Below are positions 34,039-45,544 of a stretch of DNA of 46,121 nucleotides, one piece after another (position 1 is the stretch's first letter; every line of letters begins with the position of its first letter). The notes under the pieces were generated by a model that worked only from the letters and a program-made list of their open reading frames with translations, searched no databases and was not told where the DNA came from. The stretch is from Rhizomucor pusillus (taxonomy: Eukaryota > Mucoromycota > Mucoromycetes > Mucorales > Lichtheimiaceae): the NCBI GenBank assembly GCA_900175165.2, contig FWWN02000520.1, positions 1 to 46,121 of the forward strand, written 5' to 3'. Both the position numbers and the translations under genes were made by a program.

Positions 34039-35200
34039 GGATTAAGGAACGAAAGCAAAGAGGAGAAGCGAGCTGTAATGTTATCCAAGTTCTTTTATAT
34101 GTATATGCGGCACACTCTCCCGTCCCCCTCCTTTCTACTGCTGATAACAGGAATCTTCAGGGATGATGGAGATACGATAGGATTGCCAACGGACTGCGAA
34201 TTTTGTTATCAGTAAACTTGCTATCGTTATCAGCAACGCCTCCCCGTTGATCCAACTCCCACAATAGACCCTCCTCCAAAAAACTCAATACACTTGTTTT
34301 CCAAGTTGAAGCCTGTTTATCTATGCAGGTTCCGATCGAAAGATGCATCTAGCATAAAAGGCGCGCTATTTTTCCCTCTGAAAAGCCTGCCCATGCTCGT
34401 CGGCATTTACAATCACCAATTCTGCAACATTGCTTTGAGTGTGTCACAGGCATCGGATCAAGGTTTCACACAGATGCATGCCTAAAGAAAGAAGAAACTT
34501 GCAAAAGTCAGGACAGTAATGGAAATTTGCTCTGACCCATGGTGTCTGCTATTTGAGTGAGGGAATCATGTGGACGTAGGAAACAACCGAGTGGGCAAGC
34601 ATTTATTGGCTATGTCTGTGTCACCATCCAAACTTCAGACTGGTATGTATGATGTTTCCTTTTTCATTCTTACACATCGAGAATATTCTGCTGCGTAGGC
34701 TCTAATCTGCTTCCGAATTCTCGTAAAACAGGACACATTGCATGTGGCAATTTGCATGGTTTGATATTTGACAGCATACCTCCATTCGTTCGAGTGCATG
34801 CATTACGGCCACCCTCTCTTAACAAACTTGGATGAATTTTATACCTTGGAGAGTAATCCTATGGCATATCTAGTTCTAGCGATCATAATGTGTACTTTAA
34901 TACGGTACTGCTCATGAAATGAACTCCATGGATGAGCAACTGTACAATTTCGATTTCCATTCTGTTTCTTGCTGTTATCCTATTCCTTCTCTATCTCGCT
35001 CGCTCGTTTTTTTGGAATATTGTAATTTCTTTAAATTCTCATTGCTTATCCAAGGACTTGTTATCAGTGGTGCTGATGGCCGCAGAAGAGTTGGTCGGGA
35101 GTCTCGTACCTTAATCGGCAGATTGTGGCTTGGAACTTTTGACAAGTGTGCAGGACGAATTTCCTGCTGCATCCCGCTGTTATTCTTCAAACGACGAAAA
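34039..35200. promoter_or_regulatory. Divergent intergenic region, ammonium transporter / RRP9
   Basis: 1.16 kb without a convincing gene. The left 200 bp carry the GATA cluster. The RRP9 frame is open upstream to 34919, but the extra residues are hydrophobic and unlike the family, so I treat that part as leader. Confidence 0.5.
34081..34231. promoter_or_regulatory. Cluster of GATA sites upstream of the ammonium transporter
   Basis: Seven GATA cores in 151 bp: TTATC at 34081-34085, 34206-34210 and 34227-34231; GATAA at 34143-34147; GATA at 34171-34174 and 34176-34179; TATC at 34222-34225. They lie 43-193 bp upstream of the transporter ATG. Fungal nitrogen regulators of the AreA/Nit2/Gln3 class bind GATA pairs in Amt/Mep promoters. 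Binding is inferred. Confidence 0.55.
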
Positions 35201-37067
35201 ATGCAGGATCCGTTCTTTGCAACAACCACTGGAAAACGGAAACGATCCAAGCCTGCTAAATCTGCACCCAAAACAACAAAGGCGGTGCAGAAGCGTGCTC
35301 GGAAAGACGAGGCCGAAGAAAGCGAAATCAGCGATGATAACAGCGACGTTGGCAGCATCGATGAAGTTGAAACGAGCGAGCCGGAATCTGAGGAGGAAAT
35401 TCAAGAAACTGCTGCAGAGAAACGTGTGCGTTTAGCCAAAGCATACTTGGACAAAGTACAAGCAGGTCTAGAAGGTTAGAGTCGCAAAGGCGGGATCTTT
35501 GCAAATTGTTGCGCTGACCCCACATCCTGATCAGAGGATCTCGGTGGTTTCGATGCAGCCGATCTCGATAGAGACCTTATTGCCGAACGATTGAAAAAAG
35601 ACGAGGTTCGTCAAAAAATGTCGCGTTCAACTAGCTTTTTTCTGTTAACCCACTTTTTATCTCTAGGATGAGTTGGCAGGCAGATTGCATCGACGTGTAG
35701 CGGACAAGGTAATATGCCTATAATTATTATAATGTTGTAAAAGCTGTCTGTATGCTGACTGCGTTGCAAAATTGGTTAGTTTAAACTTTCAGAAATCGAC
35801 GAAACGAAAATCTATAGCCGAAAAGGACATCAGCTACCCGTAACAGCCGTCGCACTTTCAGACAACGGCACAGTATTATACACAGCATCTAAGGACGGAT
35901 CCATCATCCAATGTATGTGCACGTATAGTCAGCATCGAGTGTGGAGAGTCTAATGTTTTCGACTTCTGGAACACAGGGGATATTAGAAACGTACAAGATA
36001 TAAAAAGACTGCATACCTTCCCGGGTGGAAGGAAAGGTGTTGAAGATTACATCGGCCATACACAGGATGTCTTGTGTTTGGCGCTTAGCACAGATAACCA
36101 ATATCTCGTCAGTGGAGGAAAGGATAAGATCATAAACGTCTGGTCGGTTGCAGACAACAAACATATCACTACATTCAGACATCACAAAGACGCCATTTCT
36201 GTAAGTATGGCAATTTGTTTTCAAAAGATGAGAAGCTCTAATATTGATATCTACATGCCATTTAGGGTCTCGCATTTCGCAAAGGCCACAACCAATTGTA
36301 CTCTGCATCTTGGGATAGAACGATTAAAGTATGGAACATAGACGAACGAGCATATGTAGAAACGTTATTTGGTCATCAGGACCAAATCATGGACATCGAT
36401 ACCCTAGGCCGAGAACGATGTGTATCCGTCGGCGGCCGCGACAAGACAGCTAGACTTTGGAAAATTCCAGAAGAGTCCCAGTTAGTTTACAGAGGCGGTG
36501 CAAAGAGTAAAACCAAGACAGAAGATGGAAAACCGGCATTTATAGAAGGCTCGCTGGACTGCATCGCACAAATCGAAGAAAAACTATTCTTGACAGGTGG
36601 TGACAGCGGGTAAGTCTCCCAAGTTGGTAGCATATACTCGGACTGTGATATTTATCGACTGTATCGCTGTTAGCTCAATATCGTTGTGGGATAACCAACG
36701 GAAAAAGCCTGTCTTCACGTACAACGAAGCTCACGGTACCTTTACGAATGGCAGCGAATACAGTTTGCAAACAGAAGCAGCCTACCCAATTACAGCACTA
36801 GCCAGTCTTCGATATTCCGATCTATTTGTTTCAGGATCCCACGATGGATATGTACGGTTCTGGAAGATTAGCAGCGACAACAAGCAATTCGAACCGATCG
36901 GATCGATTCCCGTTCAAGGCTTTATAAACAGCTTGGAGATCAAGACTGTATTTCCATCAAATCGAACGCTGCTCATTGTCGGCGTCGGCCAGGAGCCTCG
37001 TTATGGACGATGGATGCGACTCAAAAAAGCAAAGAATTGTATAAAGGTCATTGAACTGCCACATTAA
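35201..37067 (+). CDS. RRP9: U3 snoRNP WD40 protein Rrp9 (U3-55K)
   Basis: Core U3 snoRNP protein needed for 18S rRNA processing in the nucleolus. Seven exons: 35201-35474, 35535-35605, 35667-35708, 35780-35912, 35977-36200, 36266-36609, 36674-37067; 493 residues. A basic/acidic N-terminus (KRKRSKPAKSAPKTTKA, then an E/S-rich tract) leads into a coiled stretch (EKRVRLAKAYLDKVQAGLE). A seven-blade WD40 domain begins at KGHQLPVTAVALSDNGTVLY and includes GHTQDVLCLALSTDNQYLVS, WDRTIKVWNI, GGRDKTARLWKI and GSHDGYVRFWKI. The C-terminus has VGVGQEPRYGRWMRLKKAKN, highly typical of Rrp9. The intron before exon 4 was set to the TTAG at 35776-35779 because the next AG gives a stop. Start is the Met before Q-D-P-F-F. 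Confidence 0.96.
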
Positions 37068-37421
37068 AGCAATTTATTCTTGTACAAACAAATTCTCTTT
37101 TTGCTACAAGCTATGCTGCTTGCTAGCAGAGCAAACAAGGGTATGAATGATCGAATTCTATTGGTAGCAAGAGCACAGCAAAGTGAAGGTCGTTTGTCAG
37201 GAGTACTGTCGAATACTATGCATATATGTGTGTGCATTAAAACAATTTGTTTGTGTGGAAGCTTCCCGTCCACATGGGACCAGCTCTCAACTTGTGGTCT
37301 GTCTGAGTGCGGTTCCTTATTAAGTACCTGCATGAATTTCAATGTGGAATCAAAAGCGTAAAATTTCACCCGTCGAGCCGAAAAGCAAACCCTTATCTCT
37401 GTCACTTACATTCGCTTCAAC
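37068..37421. other. Intergenic stretch between RRP9 and the sphingomyelinase-like gene
   Basis: 354 bp between two plus-strand genes, presumably holding one 3' end and one promoter. No gene or clear site seen. Confidence 0.4.
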
Positions 37422-39907
37422 ATGCAACGTCTTGCACTTCTATTTGCGCTTCTACTGCCACTCATTGCAGCGGTAGCGGCAGAGTTTCAGATACCTTTCC
37501 TTCGACGACCACGACCACCACCAACTATCACGGCCGAAGACAAGGTCTACAATGCAGCTGAGGAATGGCTGCATGCTGATTCCATAGCAAAGTCTTGCAG
37601 CAGCTGCATTTCGCTCTTGCAAGTCGTAAAGAATCTATCTTACATGTCAGAAGGTTTTCTGCTTGCCGCTCTTGCGAACGCTTGCAAACGCACTCAAAAA
37701 GTGGATGCGCAAGTGGTAATTTTTCTCATGCTTGCATTGCTCCTGAATTGTGTCTGATAACAAACAATACAAAAAAAAGTGTGCTGGTGTAGTGAAAGAA
37801 CAAGGGCCAGTTCTTCGGAAAGTTTTGCGGGTAAGATAACAGAAGCCCGTAAGTTGATATTAGGAGCATCTTATAGTAAGACAATTATCTAGACGATGAA
37901 CGTTTCTGGACGGGATGGCCATTTGATGTGCGCGGCAGTTCTCAACTCTTGCCCTTATCCTGGTATGAGAGAGTCATTCAACACATGACTCGCCACATGT
38001 AAATTAAATACAGCTTTCGGAACATCATAGACATTGATGCATGGAACGTGACGTTTCCTAAACCAAAGCCGCGGAACCCTGCGACGAGACGTCCGTCAGG
38101 CCAGACATTTACTGTGCTTCAATTGAGCGACTGGCACATTGACCCGAGCTACGAGGCAAGTGAATTAGCAAATATTATAATCGCCCAGTTATCTGATATG
38201 CGAGTATGTAATTAGCCTGGTTCGGATGCAGTGTGCGACAAACCATTCTGCTGCAGAGCCGAGTCCACAGATTATACAAATATCACAAAACCTGCTTCTG
38301 TCTGGGGTAAGTAAAATATCTGAAAAGCAAATGGCGCTGTTGCAGTTCCGAGACTAGCTCTAACTCTCTTTGATATATCTGATAGGCGAATATGGATGCG
38401 ACACTCCCATGGCATTGATAGAGTCAATGCTAAGCTTTATACCCAGCGTAGCACCGAATATCGACTTTGGTATCCTCACCGGCGATGTGCCTCCTCACGA
38501 AGTTTGGTCTACGTTGCCTACTGTCAAGACGCAACTGATCGAGGAGGAGTCGTTTGCTCTCATGCATGCACATTTTGATTCACCGTATCATATCAATACA
38601 GTCCTTTACCCGTCCGTTGGCAATCACGAGTCAGCACCTACGAATAACTTTCCATTGAAAAACTCTAAAATTCCACTAGAGCAAGAAAAGGAATATCTGC
38701 GATTACGATGGCTGTACAACAGTCTCGCAATCAGCTGGCGAGGATGGCTCACACAGCGCACAACATCAGCTATTGAACTCAACAGCGGCAGCTACGTAGT
38801 TCGACCGATGAAAGGTCTCAAGCTGATCAGTCTTAATACCAATTTCTGCTACTCGTTGAATCTATGGCTCTACGAACGGCCAATCGAAAAGGTGGGTGCA
38901 TATCATCCAGTTGATAAAAAGTCTTGTATTAATACAGTTGTTACTAGGATCCCAATGGCGTATTGGCCTGGCTCATTGATCAGCTGCAGGATTCTGAAGA
39001 TGCCGGTGAACGAGTTTGGATAGTGGGCCACATCTCACCGGGCGACTCGACTTGTTTCCACGATTATTCCAACTACTACAGCCAAATAATAGAACGATAT
39101 ACACCGCATGTGATTGCAGGTCAATTTTTTGGACACACACACAAGTGAGTTTCAGTTTGTAGAATTTACAAAAGAAACAAATAGCTCATGGTTATTTCCA
39201 GAGATGAATTTCAGGTCTTCTACCGATCTGGATCACAGAAAGCTGAAGATGCTATATCCATGGCATACGTTGCACCTTCCATCACGCCATTCTTAAACTT
39301 GAACCCAGGCTTCAGGTACGTGGTTATGTAAGACAAACCATGGGATAGCTGGCTACTCACACTCGATTGATGAAGATTATACAAGGTTGACCGTGAAACA
39401 TTTGAAGTCGTGGATTCTCTGACATATGTTGCTGATCTGGATCAGGCCAGCGAATGGGTGGATGGACCGGTAAGTTGCTGCTGCTGCTGCTGCCGACGAG
39501 GAGACATAAATTTATTCACGTCTGAATTCGCTCAGAATTGGCATTTGGAGTACTCGGCCAGAGAGGCGTACAATTCATCTTTTGCGCCTGTCAAAGACTC
39601 GTTTACTCCGTTAACACCAGCCTGGTGGCACAATGTATCTGTATCTATGGAACTCGACGACAAAATGTTCAGCAAGTATTGGTCGTTCAGAAGCAAGTCT
39701 GCACCTGTAGCCAGAGAATGCGACGAGGACTGCCGTAACACTACGATATGCGCTGTCAGAGCCGGCAGATCGGAAGACCGTTGCGACTATGAATCTGATG
39801 TATTCCCCTCCTCAGTTACATCACCTGATGGACGAAAACGACTTGGTTACCGTGTCCAGGGTAATGATGATGCTTGCAATATAAATGTATTCATTAAGAA
39901 ACCTTAG
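37422..39907 (+). CDS. Secreted acid sphingomyelinase-like phosphodiesterase
   Basis: Calcineurin-fold phosphodiesterase cleaving sphingomyelin or related phospholipids in vacuole, wall or medium. Ten exons: 37422-37715, 37780-37830, 37893-37962, 38031-38155, 38216-38306, 38386-38891, 38948-39144, 39202-39315, 39376-39469, 39536-39907; 637 residues. Signal peptide MQRLALLFALLLPLIAAVAA. A saposin-B domain (paired cysteines from SCSSCISLLQVVKNL to CAAVLNSCPYP) is followed by the metallophosphatase with LQLSDWHIDPSYE, ILTGDVPPH, YPSVGNHESAP, WIVGHISPGD and GQFFGHTHKDEF, the full set of metal ligands. The proline-rich linker and Cys-rich C-terminal region match ASM. Intron 4 (38156-38215) has a GC donor, giving SYE-PGSDAVCDKPFCC. 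A (TGC)6 run lies in intron 9. Confidence 0.94.
38156..38215 (+). other. GC-AG intron 4 of the sphingomyelinase-like gene
   Basis: Donor GAG|GCAAGT, the classic GC-AG donor consensus, acceptor GTAATTAG|CCT, 60 nt. A GT four bases downstream is out of phase. The joint restores the conserved Cys-rich block. Confidence 0.88.
39476..39493 (+). repeat. (TGC)6 microsatellite in intron 9
   Basis: Six perfect TGC units directly after the GTAAGT donor of intron 9 of the sphingomyelinase-like gene. Simple repeat; no function implied. Confidence 0.9.
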
Positions 39908-40354
39908 TAAACTCACGACCAACTTTGTACATTTGTAAACAAATATTGAATATAACTCATTTGAGTTGTTGTCTTCATGTGCTGATGAACTTTAAAGTTT
40001 CGCTGCATAAATGACGTATTTTACTCTTTTCAACTGCCAGTTCTTTATGCTTTGCAGATATGCATGTATCCATTTACTATCACGAGGAAGAATAGTCAAA
40101 CGTAGCTTTCGCTCAAGAAGCCAAATGGAATTTCTGCTTCAGGGACAGCAGGTACGCTTGTAATTATTTGTTTTTTATGTCTTGATCACTATAACATTCA
40201 GAGCCATAGTATCACCCGAGTCGAGATACTATAATTAACAAGCTCTGATACACCGAGAAACTTAGAAGTTCTCATGGCGGGGCAATTGGCACTTTTCCCC
40301 ACTCTTGGCTATCTTGTCTCTTAAAGGACCGAAGAGTTGAAACCGTATACCGAA
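39908..40354. promoter_or_regulatory. Upstream region of uridine phosphorylase
   Basis: 447 bp between two plus-strand genes. No coding frame with recognisable motifs; the uridine phosphorylase frame is open a little upstream of its ATG (from about 40330). Confidence 0.4.
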
Positions 40355-41389
40355 ATGCGAACGTTGATTAAGGACGCCAATTTCCCACACGATGAAGAAG
40401 GAAAAGTCTACCACATTGGCGTCAAGTACGGCCAAGTAGCGAACCGAATCTTGACAGTAGGCGACCACGTCCGGGCAAAAGCTATTGCGGAATGTCTCGA
40501 CAGCGAAGCTGAAGCTGGCCACCCTACCTTTGTGTATGTCAGCAAGCGCAACTTTCTGACTATCACTGGCCGCTACAAGGGAGTGCCTGTATCAATTATG
40601 GCCATGTAAGTTGTTTTTTTTTTTTTGTTGCTGCTCCCCCCATTGGAAATGCTGATGAAAGTTGGTTGCTTTTTGTTCAGTGGAATGGGCAACCCTATGA
40701 TGGACTTTTTCATCCGCGAGACTCGAGCAGTGGTTACAGGTACCATGGCAGTAGTAAGATTTGGATCATGCGGCAGCTTGACACTTGAGGCACCACCGGG
40801 CGCAGTCGTGGTTCCCAAAGGTGGATACTGTATTCGTCGCAACATCGACTACTTTTCAGACCATCCTATCAACCAGGACCTGAAGAAAACACCTTATCTC
40901 ATATCCGGCCTCTTTTCGGCAGATCCAGATTTGACAAAGCGGCTCAGTGAAAACGTGACCAAAACAGTAGCGAAGCTGTCGGTTGGAGGCCCTGTCTTGT
41001 CGGATGGTCTCAACGCGGACGGATGCTCGTTCTACTCCTCTCAAGGAAGAAAAGACTCGAGGTTTTGGGACGATAACGAACATGTCATCAAGCAAGCGCT
41101 GGCTCTTCATCCTGATACCCACAGCTTGGAGATGGAGACAAGTATGCTTTTCCACTTGGCAAAGTGTGCGCGGGGAGAGAAGATTCGGGCCGCAGGCTGC
41201 ATGCAAGTGTTTGCAGACCGAGTTGGCAACGACTTTATTCGACCTGAAGTAGTAGAAGTGCTGGAACCTGCAGTTGGTGCAGCTTCTCTGGATACTCTCA
41301 TAGAGACACCCATAGAGGATGAAATGGATGAAATTGGCACAGTCTGGGAACGTGCTGCTCCTCTTTGCAACAATAATAAAGCATTGTAA
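40355..41389 (+). CDS. Uridine phosphorylase
   Basis: PNP/UDP family enzyme: uridine + phosphate to uracil + ribose 1-phosphate, pyrimidine salvage in the cytosol. Two exons, 40355-40605 and 40681-41389; 319 residues. Family blocks: GKVYHIGVKYGQVANRILTV with phosphate-binding VGDHVRAKAI, GMGNPMMDFFIRETRAVV, VRFGSCGSL, and SLEMETSMLFHLA with the ribose-binding M-E. The insert around FYSSQGRKDSRFWDDN matches eukaryotic/Toxoplasma-like uridine phosphorylases rather than PNP. The start at 40355 is the first ATG of the frame; conserved sequence begins about 10 residues later, so it fits. Confidence 0.93.
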
Positions 41390-41553
41390 AATCTATCGAT
41401 TGGGCTTGCACTTCATTCAATTCAATGGTCGGAATTTACCCGTGACGTCGTCCCCAGAGTAGTGTTGAAAAACATCCTGGACGAGTCCGCTGTGTCCGTT
41501 TGCAACCAACCCCTCTCTCTTGGAAAAAAAGTTAACCACTCAGTCTGTCGACA

Positions 41554-43502
41554 ATGCTCGCGACCTCTGCACTTAGACGTACGTAACATTGTGGAAACCC
41601 GCTTTATAACCCATCAACTGACCACCCAATGCAGAGGCTGGAAGACGCCAGGCCGCTATCCAAACGGTAAAAGATTGCAACACGCCCTACGTTCAGCTGA
41701 CAGACAGCTTACCCGGTTTTTCTGTGTGTGTATTGTTAGCGCGCCATGCATGACTTGACGTTTCGCAAAAAGGCTGGTCAGCCCACTATCAAATACGGTC
41801 GCGGTGGCCGGTATGTCTCGCCGCTGGCAGTGTTGACGATCATTTATCTTGTCTAACTCATCCATGGAAAATCCAGTTCTACTACCAATGGACACATTGC
41901 GACTGTTTTCGGCTGCACTGGTTTTCTTGGTCGCTACATTGTGAACAAGCTTGGTATGGATATACATCTTCTCACCGAGAAACGTGAAATTGTCTAGTCG
42001 CTGATATGTATATGTGAATGTATAGCACGACAGGGTACTCAGGTCGTTGTTGCCTACCGTGATCCCGATGAAGCCAGACATCTCAAGGTTACCGGCGATC
42101 TTGGTCAAATTGTTCCTCTTGTATGTGAACAGCAGCAGCAATCATCTATGCATCCAGGCGACGACGAAGATAGATAATAACTTGCTTGTCTTGTGTAGGA
42201 ATTCGATTTGCGAAACCGCGACCAAATTATGGAGTGCGTCAGACATTCTGACATTGTCTACAACTTGGTTGGCCGTGACTACGAGACAAAGTAAATGCGA
42301 AACGATTAGAGGTCGATTCGAGAATACGAGTTGCGCTAACAATAATGCTTTTCGGTATTACTTTGTAAAGGAACTTCACCTTTGAACACGTTCACGTCGA
42401 TGGTTCGCGTGCAATTGCTGAAGCCTGTGCTGAAGCTGGTGTCAGCCGTCTTGTCCAGGTTTCTGCCTTGAACGCATCCGAGGACTCGACCTCCAAGTTC
42501 TTGCGAACCAAGGTCAGATTATTAGCAACTGCATCTGTTCATTAGTATGTCCCATTGACACGATACAACATTGTAGGCTTTGGGTGAGAAGGCTGTTAAG
42601 GAAGTATTCCCTGATGTAACCATTGCCCGTCCCGGTACCATGTGGGGCCACGAAGATCGTTTTCTGAACCGAATTGGCGGTACGTCTTTTTTAGATATAC
42701 TATGCAGAGTGTGTATTAATATAATGATGAACAGTTGGTGATGCTTTCCAATTCTGGGTCAACGAGGGCAAGACAAAGATCCGTCCTGTCTCGGTAAGTC
42801 GTCAACTTTACAATTAATGCACAATGTAGGCAAGGCCTGACCATTTTTTTTCTCTTGTACGTTTATCACTGTGCATTAGGCCATTGACGTCGCTCAGGCA
42901 TTGGAAGTCATGTTCCTTGCTGAATCCACTGCTGGAAAGACTTATGAACTTTACGGGTATGGTTAAAAAGCAGGCAACGTGCGAGTGAAAGCCTCGTGGT
43001 CTAAATGATGCAATAGTCCCAAGGAATACACCTACAAGGAAATCTACGAACTTGCACGCGAGATCACCATGAAGCCTCTTCCGTTCTACAACTTACCCGT
43101 TCCCGTCGCAAAGTGAGTATTGAACTTGTAATATCAGATGATAAAAAGAACAACATCCTGACTGACTATGTTTGTTTGCCCAGGTTTTTTGCTTCCATCT
43201 TGGACAAGTTGCCTTACAACCAAATGCCCAGCCCCGATCTCATTGAAAGAGTAAGTACTAGAAGAAAAATAATACGCGATCATGAGATTTATGACAGCTC
43301 ACCGGGTGCTGCACAGATGACTCTGGACGATAAGCCTACCCCTGGCGCGCTTACTTTCCGCGACTTGTATATTGAACCCGTCACTCTTGAGTCTGTTGCT
43401 ATCCAGTACCTTCGACGTTTCCGTAGCAACGCCGTCTTTGACTTGCCTTTCGAAAAGGGTGAAGGCGAGGTTAAGAAGGGTGTGTACCACATCATCGATT
43501 AG
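41554..43502 (+). CDS. NDUFA9: NADH:ubiquinone oxidoreductase 39/40 kDa subunit (NDUFA9)
   Basis: Accessory subunit of mitochondrial complex I, SDR-like with bound NADPH, near the quinone site. Thirteen exons: 41554-41578, 41635-41666, 41740-41810, 41877-41953, 42026-42120, 42199-42290, 42371-42512, 42577-42679, 42735-42793, 42880-42956, 43017-43112, 43184-43250, 43317-43502; 373 residues. The first three small exons give a basic presequence ([20 protein letters not shown]). The Rossmann motif follows as [17 protein letters not shown]. Other blocks: [55 protein letters not shown]. The C-terminus ends GVYHIID. It is the most intron-rich gene here. Start is supported by the presequence. Confidence 0.96.
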
Positions 43503-43670
43503 AATAGATACTAATAAACGAAAATTCCATTATTTGTTTCCCTATTTTTTTCCTTTCTTACGATACTCAATGGATGATGATAAGAACAAGAATGTATTTA
43601 CAGGAAGAATGAGAAGAGACGATGGATGCTGGAAAAAGGACTATGGGTGGAGGAGGAGGAGGAGAGCTAA

Positions 43671-44177
43671 CTATGGTATTGATTGCTGATGATGATGGTC
43701 GTATGGTATAGTCTGCTGCTCGCTATCGTCAGTGTCCATAAAGGACACCTGCATTTCTTCTTGCGGAGACTGCGGTTTTGGCAGTGGCCATGCATGCCGC
43801 ATTGCAGAATTAAGAAGGATTTCGTCTCCAAAGTAGACATCGTCGTCCATGATATTGTCCTCGTCCTCATCCTCGTCTTCGTCCGCCTCGTCAAAACATG
43901 CCTGCAGCCAAGTCTCTTCATCCGAGTCATCGTGCAGCATTGTGACAGCGTTGTGCTTATCGTCGCCCAGGTGCGCATTGAATCCGTCGTTTCTTTCCGG
44001 CGATTCATGTATTAATGGTGGTTGTGAGGAGAGTAAAGCATTTCGGATGAGGACGAAGGGAAGCAGGGATGCATGTTCAAGTTTGTGGAATGAGAGTTGA
44101 AAAATAAAGTCAAGGTCTTCTTCTTGCTGATTTTGCTTATTCATTAAAGAAAAAGAAGAAGAATAAGAGAAGATCAT
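43671..44177 (-). CDS. Acidic SERTA-like protein, candidate transcriptional regulator
   Basis: Single-exon frame of 168 residues. After MNKQNQQEEDLDFIFQ comes LSFHKLEHASLLPFVLIRNA then LLSSQ, which fits the SERTA pattern (leucine, then S-x-x-K-L, then L-V-L-I-x-N-x-L). SERTA modules mediate contacts in cell-cycle transcription regulators. The rest is acidic (a run of alternating Glu/Asp near residue 100, about 43850-43890) with hydrophobics, as in activation domains, and ends in a His/Gln-rich tail. The start is Met1 at 44177 or Met12. Homology is by eye. It is convergent with NDUFA9, stops 168 bp apart. Confidence 0.55.
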   Translation of the reverse strand: MIFSYSSSFSLMNKQNQQEEDLDFIFQLSFHKLEHASLLPFVLIRNALLSSQPPLIHESPERNDGFNAHLGDDKHNAVTMLHDDSDEETWLQACFDEADEDEDEDEDNIMDDDVYFGDEILLNSAMRHAWPLPKPQSPQEEMQVSFMDTDDSEQQTIPYDHHHQQSIP

Positions 44178-45544
44178 TGACGTTTAAAATATTCGAGTAA
44201 TTATTATTATTTATGTCGCGAGGACATGTGATCAAGGACAGGTGTCCCCGTGATCTCGAGCATGTTCAGGTCCGCAGTCTTTCCTCTTTTGGCTTTTTGT
44301 TTGTTGAGTCATTGTTGCACACCCCGCCTTTTTCAATGAGATTCGCCCAAGCGACTGCTTGTTGCATCCATCGCGATTCTTACGCAACTTGTCTTTATTG
44401 TTATCTTGTCGATGGGGCAGTTTAGTCCTGTTGTTATTATTATTAATCACCGGGGGCATCATGTTTCAAATTTTTTGGCCTATCAAAAAGAGTATAAAAG
44501 GGGTAATCCAAGCAATGTATTGCGCAGCAAGTGCTGCTGCGACCTTTACAATTTGGTTAATATTCAGGACAACAAACTGCTGCTGTAAAATCTTTGCCAC
44601 CTACTAGGCCTGATACAAATAATTAAAGTTATTTGCTTTTTCGTGATAGATAACGAAGCAGAGATTGTTGACCGGATAAGGGAATTGATCGTACGGAAAC
44701 GAATGTTCCTTTCCTTCCCAGGGGAACAACAACCCAGTTTCCCTTCCGAACTTCGGATAAGAGATCCAAGCAATAGCAGACAAGAATCACATGGAACACT
44801 CACGGGGAATTAATCTCTGAACTTTCAGCAGTATTATGTACATTTTCTCATTCAATTTGAATGACAGTGAAACGGCTGTTGCAAGCAATCATTCACATGA
44901 GACCTTCTGTTAACACCATGATGCTTGGATCAAGTTCGTGAGATAAGCTTCCATCCTGCAAAGCTTGGCAACAAAAACAAGTTCAGCTGCGAATTTTCAA
45001 TAGACAGATTTGCGATGTATTCGCAGCGATCCGAATGTGAGGAAAGCTTCCAAATAAAGCGACTCTATCTGGCCCAGCCATCTAGTGTTCTACGGCCAAG
45101 CGAATGCCGCGCCGCACAGTGTTCTCAGAACTGCCTCTCGAGATTCGCTGCTGGAAACTCGTCTGTACCGCTGCATAAAAGTTTCACGGACGAGATAGCC
45201 AAGACCGCTGTATCTCAAGTCGCAAAGCCACTATGAATTTATTCAAACAGTATACATTGTAGATATGGAGATATCAAGTCTTCGCAGTGCATCTTCTCTT
45301 TTATCTGAAAGTGGCCTAGACATGTTAGCTTTCTGTATGAGATACTGCATCTGCAGCGCCGCGCAGGAAAAATCACTTGTTGCTGCAGCTGGTTGTGGAT
45401 TGACTGTTGTCTGACGGATAACAGATAGTATCCAACTTACTGCTGCCCTTGCATTTGGCAAAGTGCCGACTTGGTTCTTCAAAACTCAGACCAAGGGATT
45501 GCGTGGATTTTCCTTAACCACTTTTCCCCGCTTTATCAACGCAA
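44178..45544. other. 1.37 kb intergenic stretch before the zinc-finger gene
   Basis: Divergent region between the SERTA-like gene and the A20/AN1 gene. A TATAAAAG box is present near 44493. A minus-strand frame (45482-45243) has coding-like composition in its last 35 codons but no good start; a plus-strand frame (44925-45236) shows no motif. Neither is called. Confidence 0.4.

Noticed and set aside
34919..35200. N-terminal extension of RRP9
   Set aside because: The frame is open, but the extra residues are hydrophobic and unlike the short basic N-terminus of the family.
45243..45482. Minus-strand frame before the A20/AN1 gene
   Set aside because: Coding-like C-terminus but no start codon, no phase-consistent upstream exon and almost no space before the next gene.
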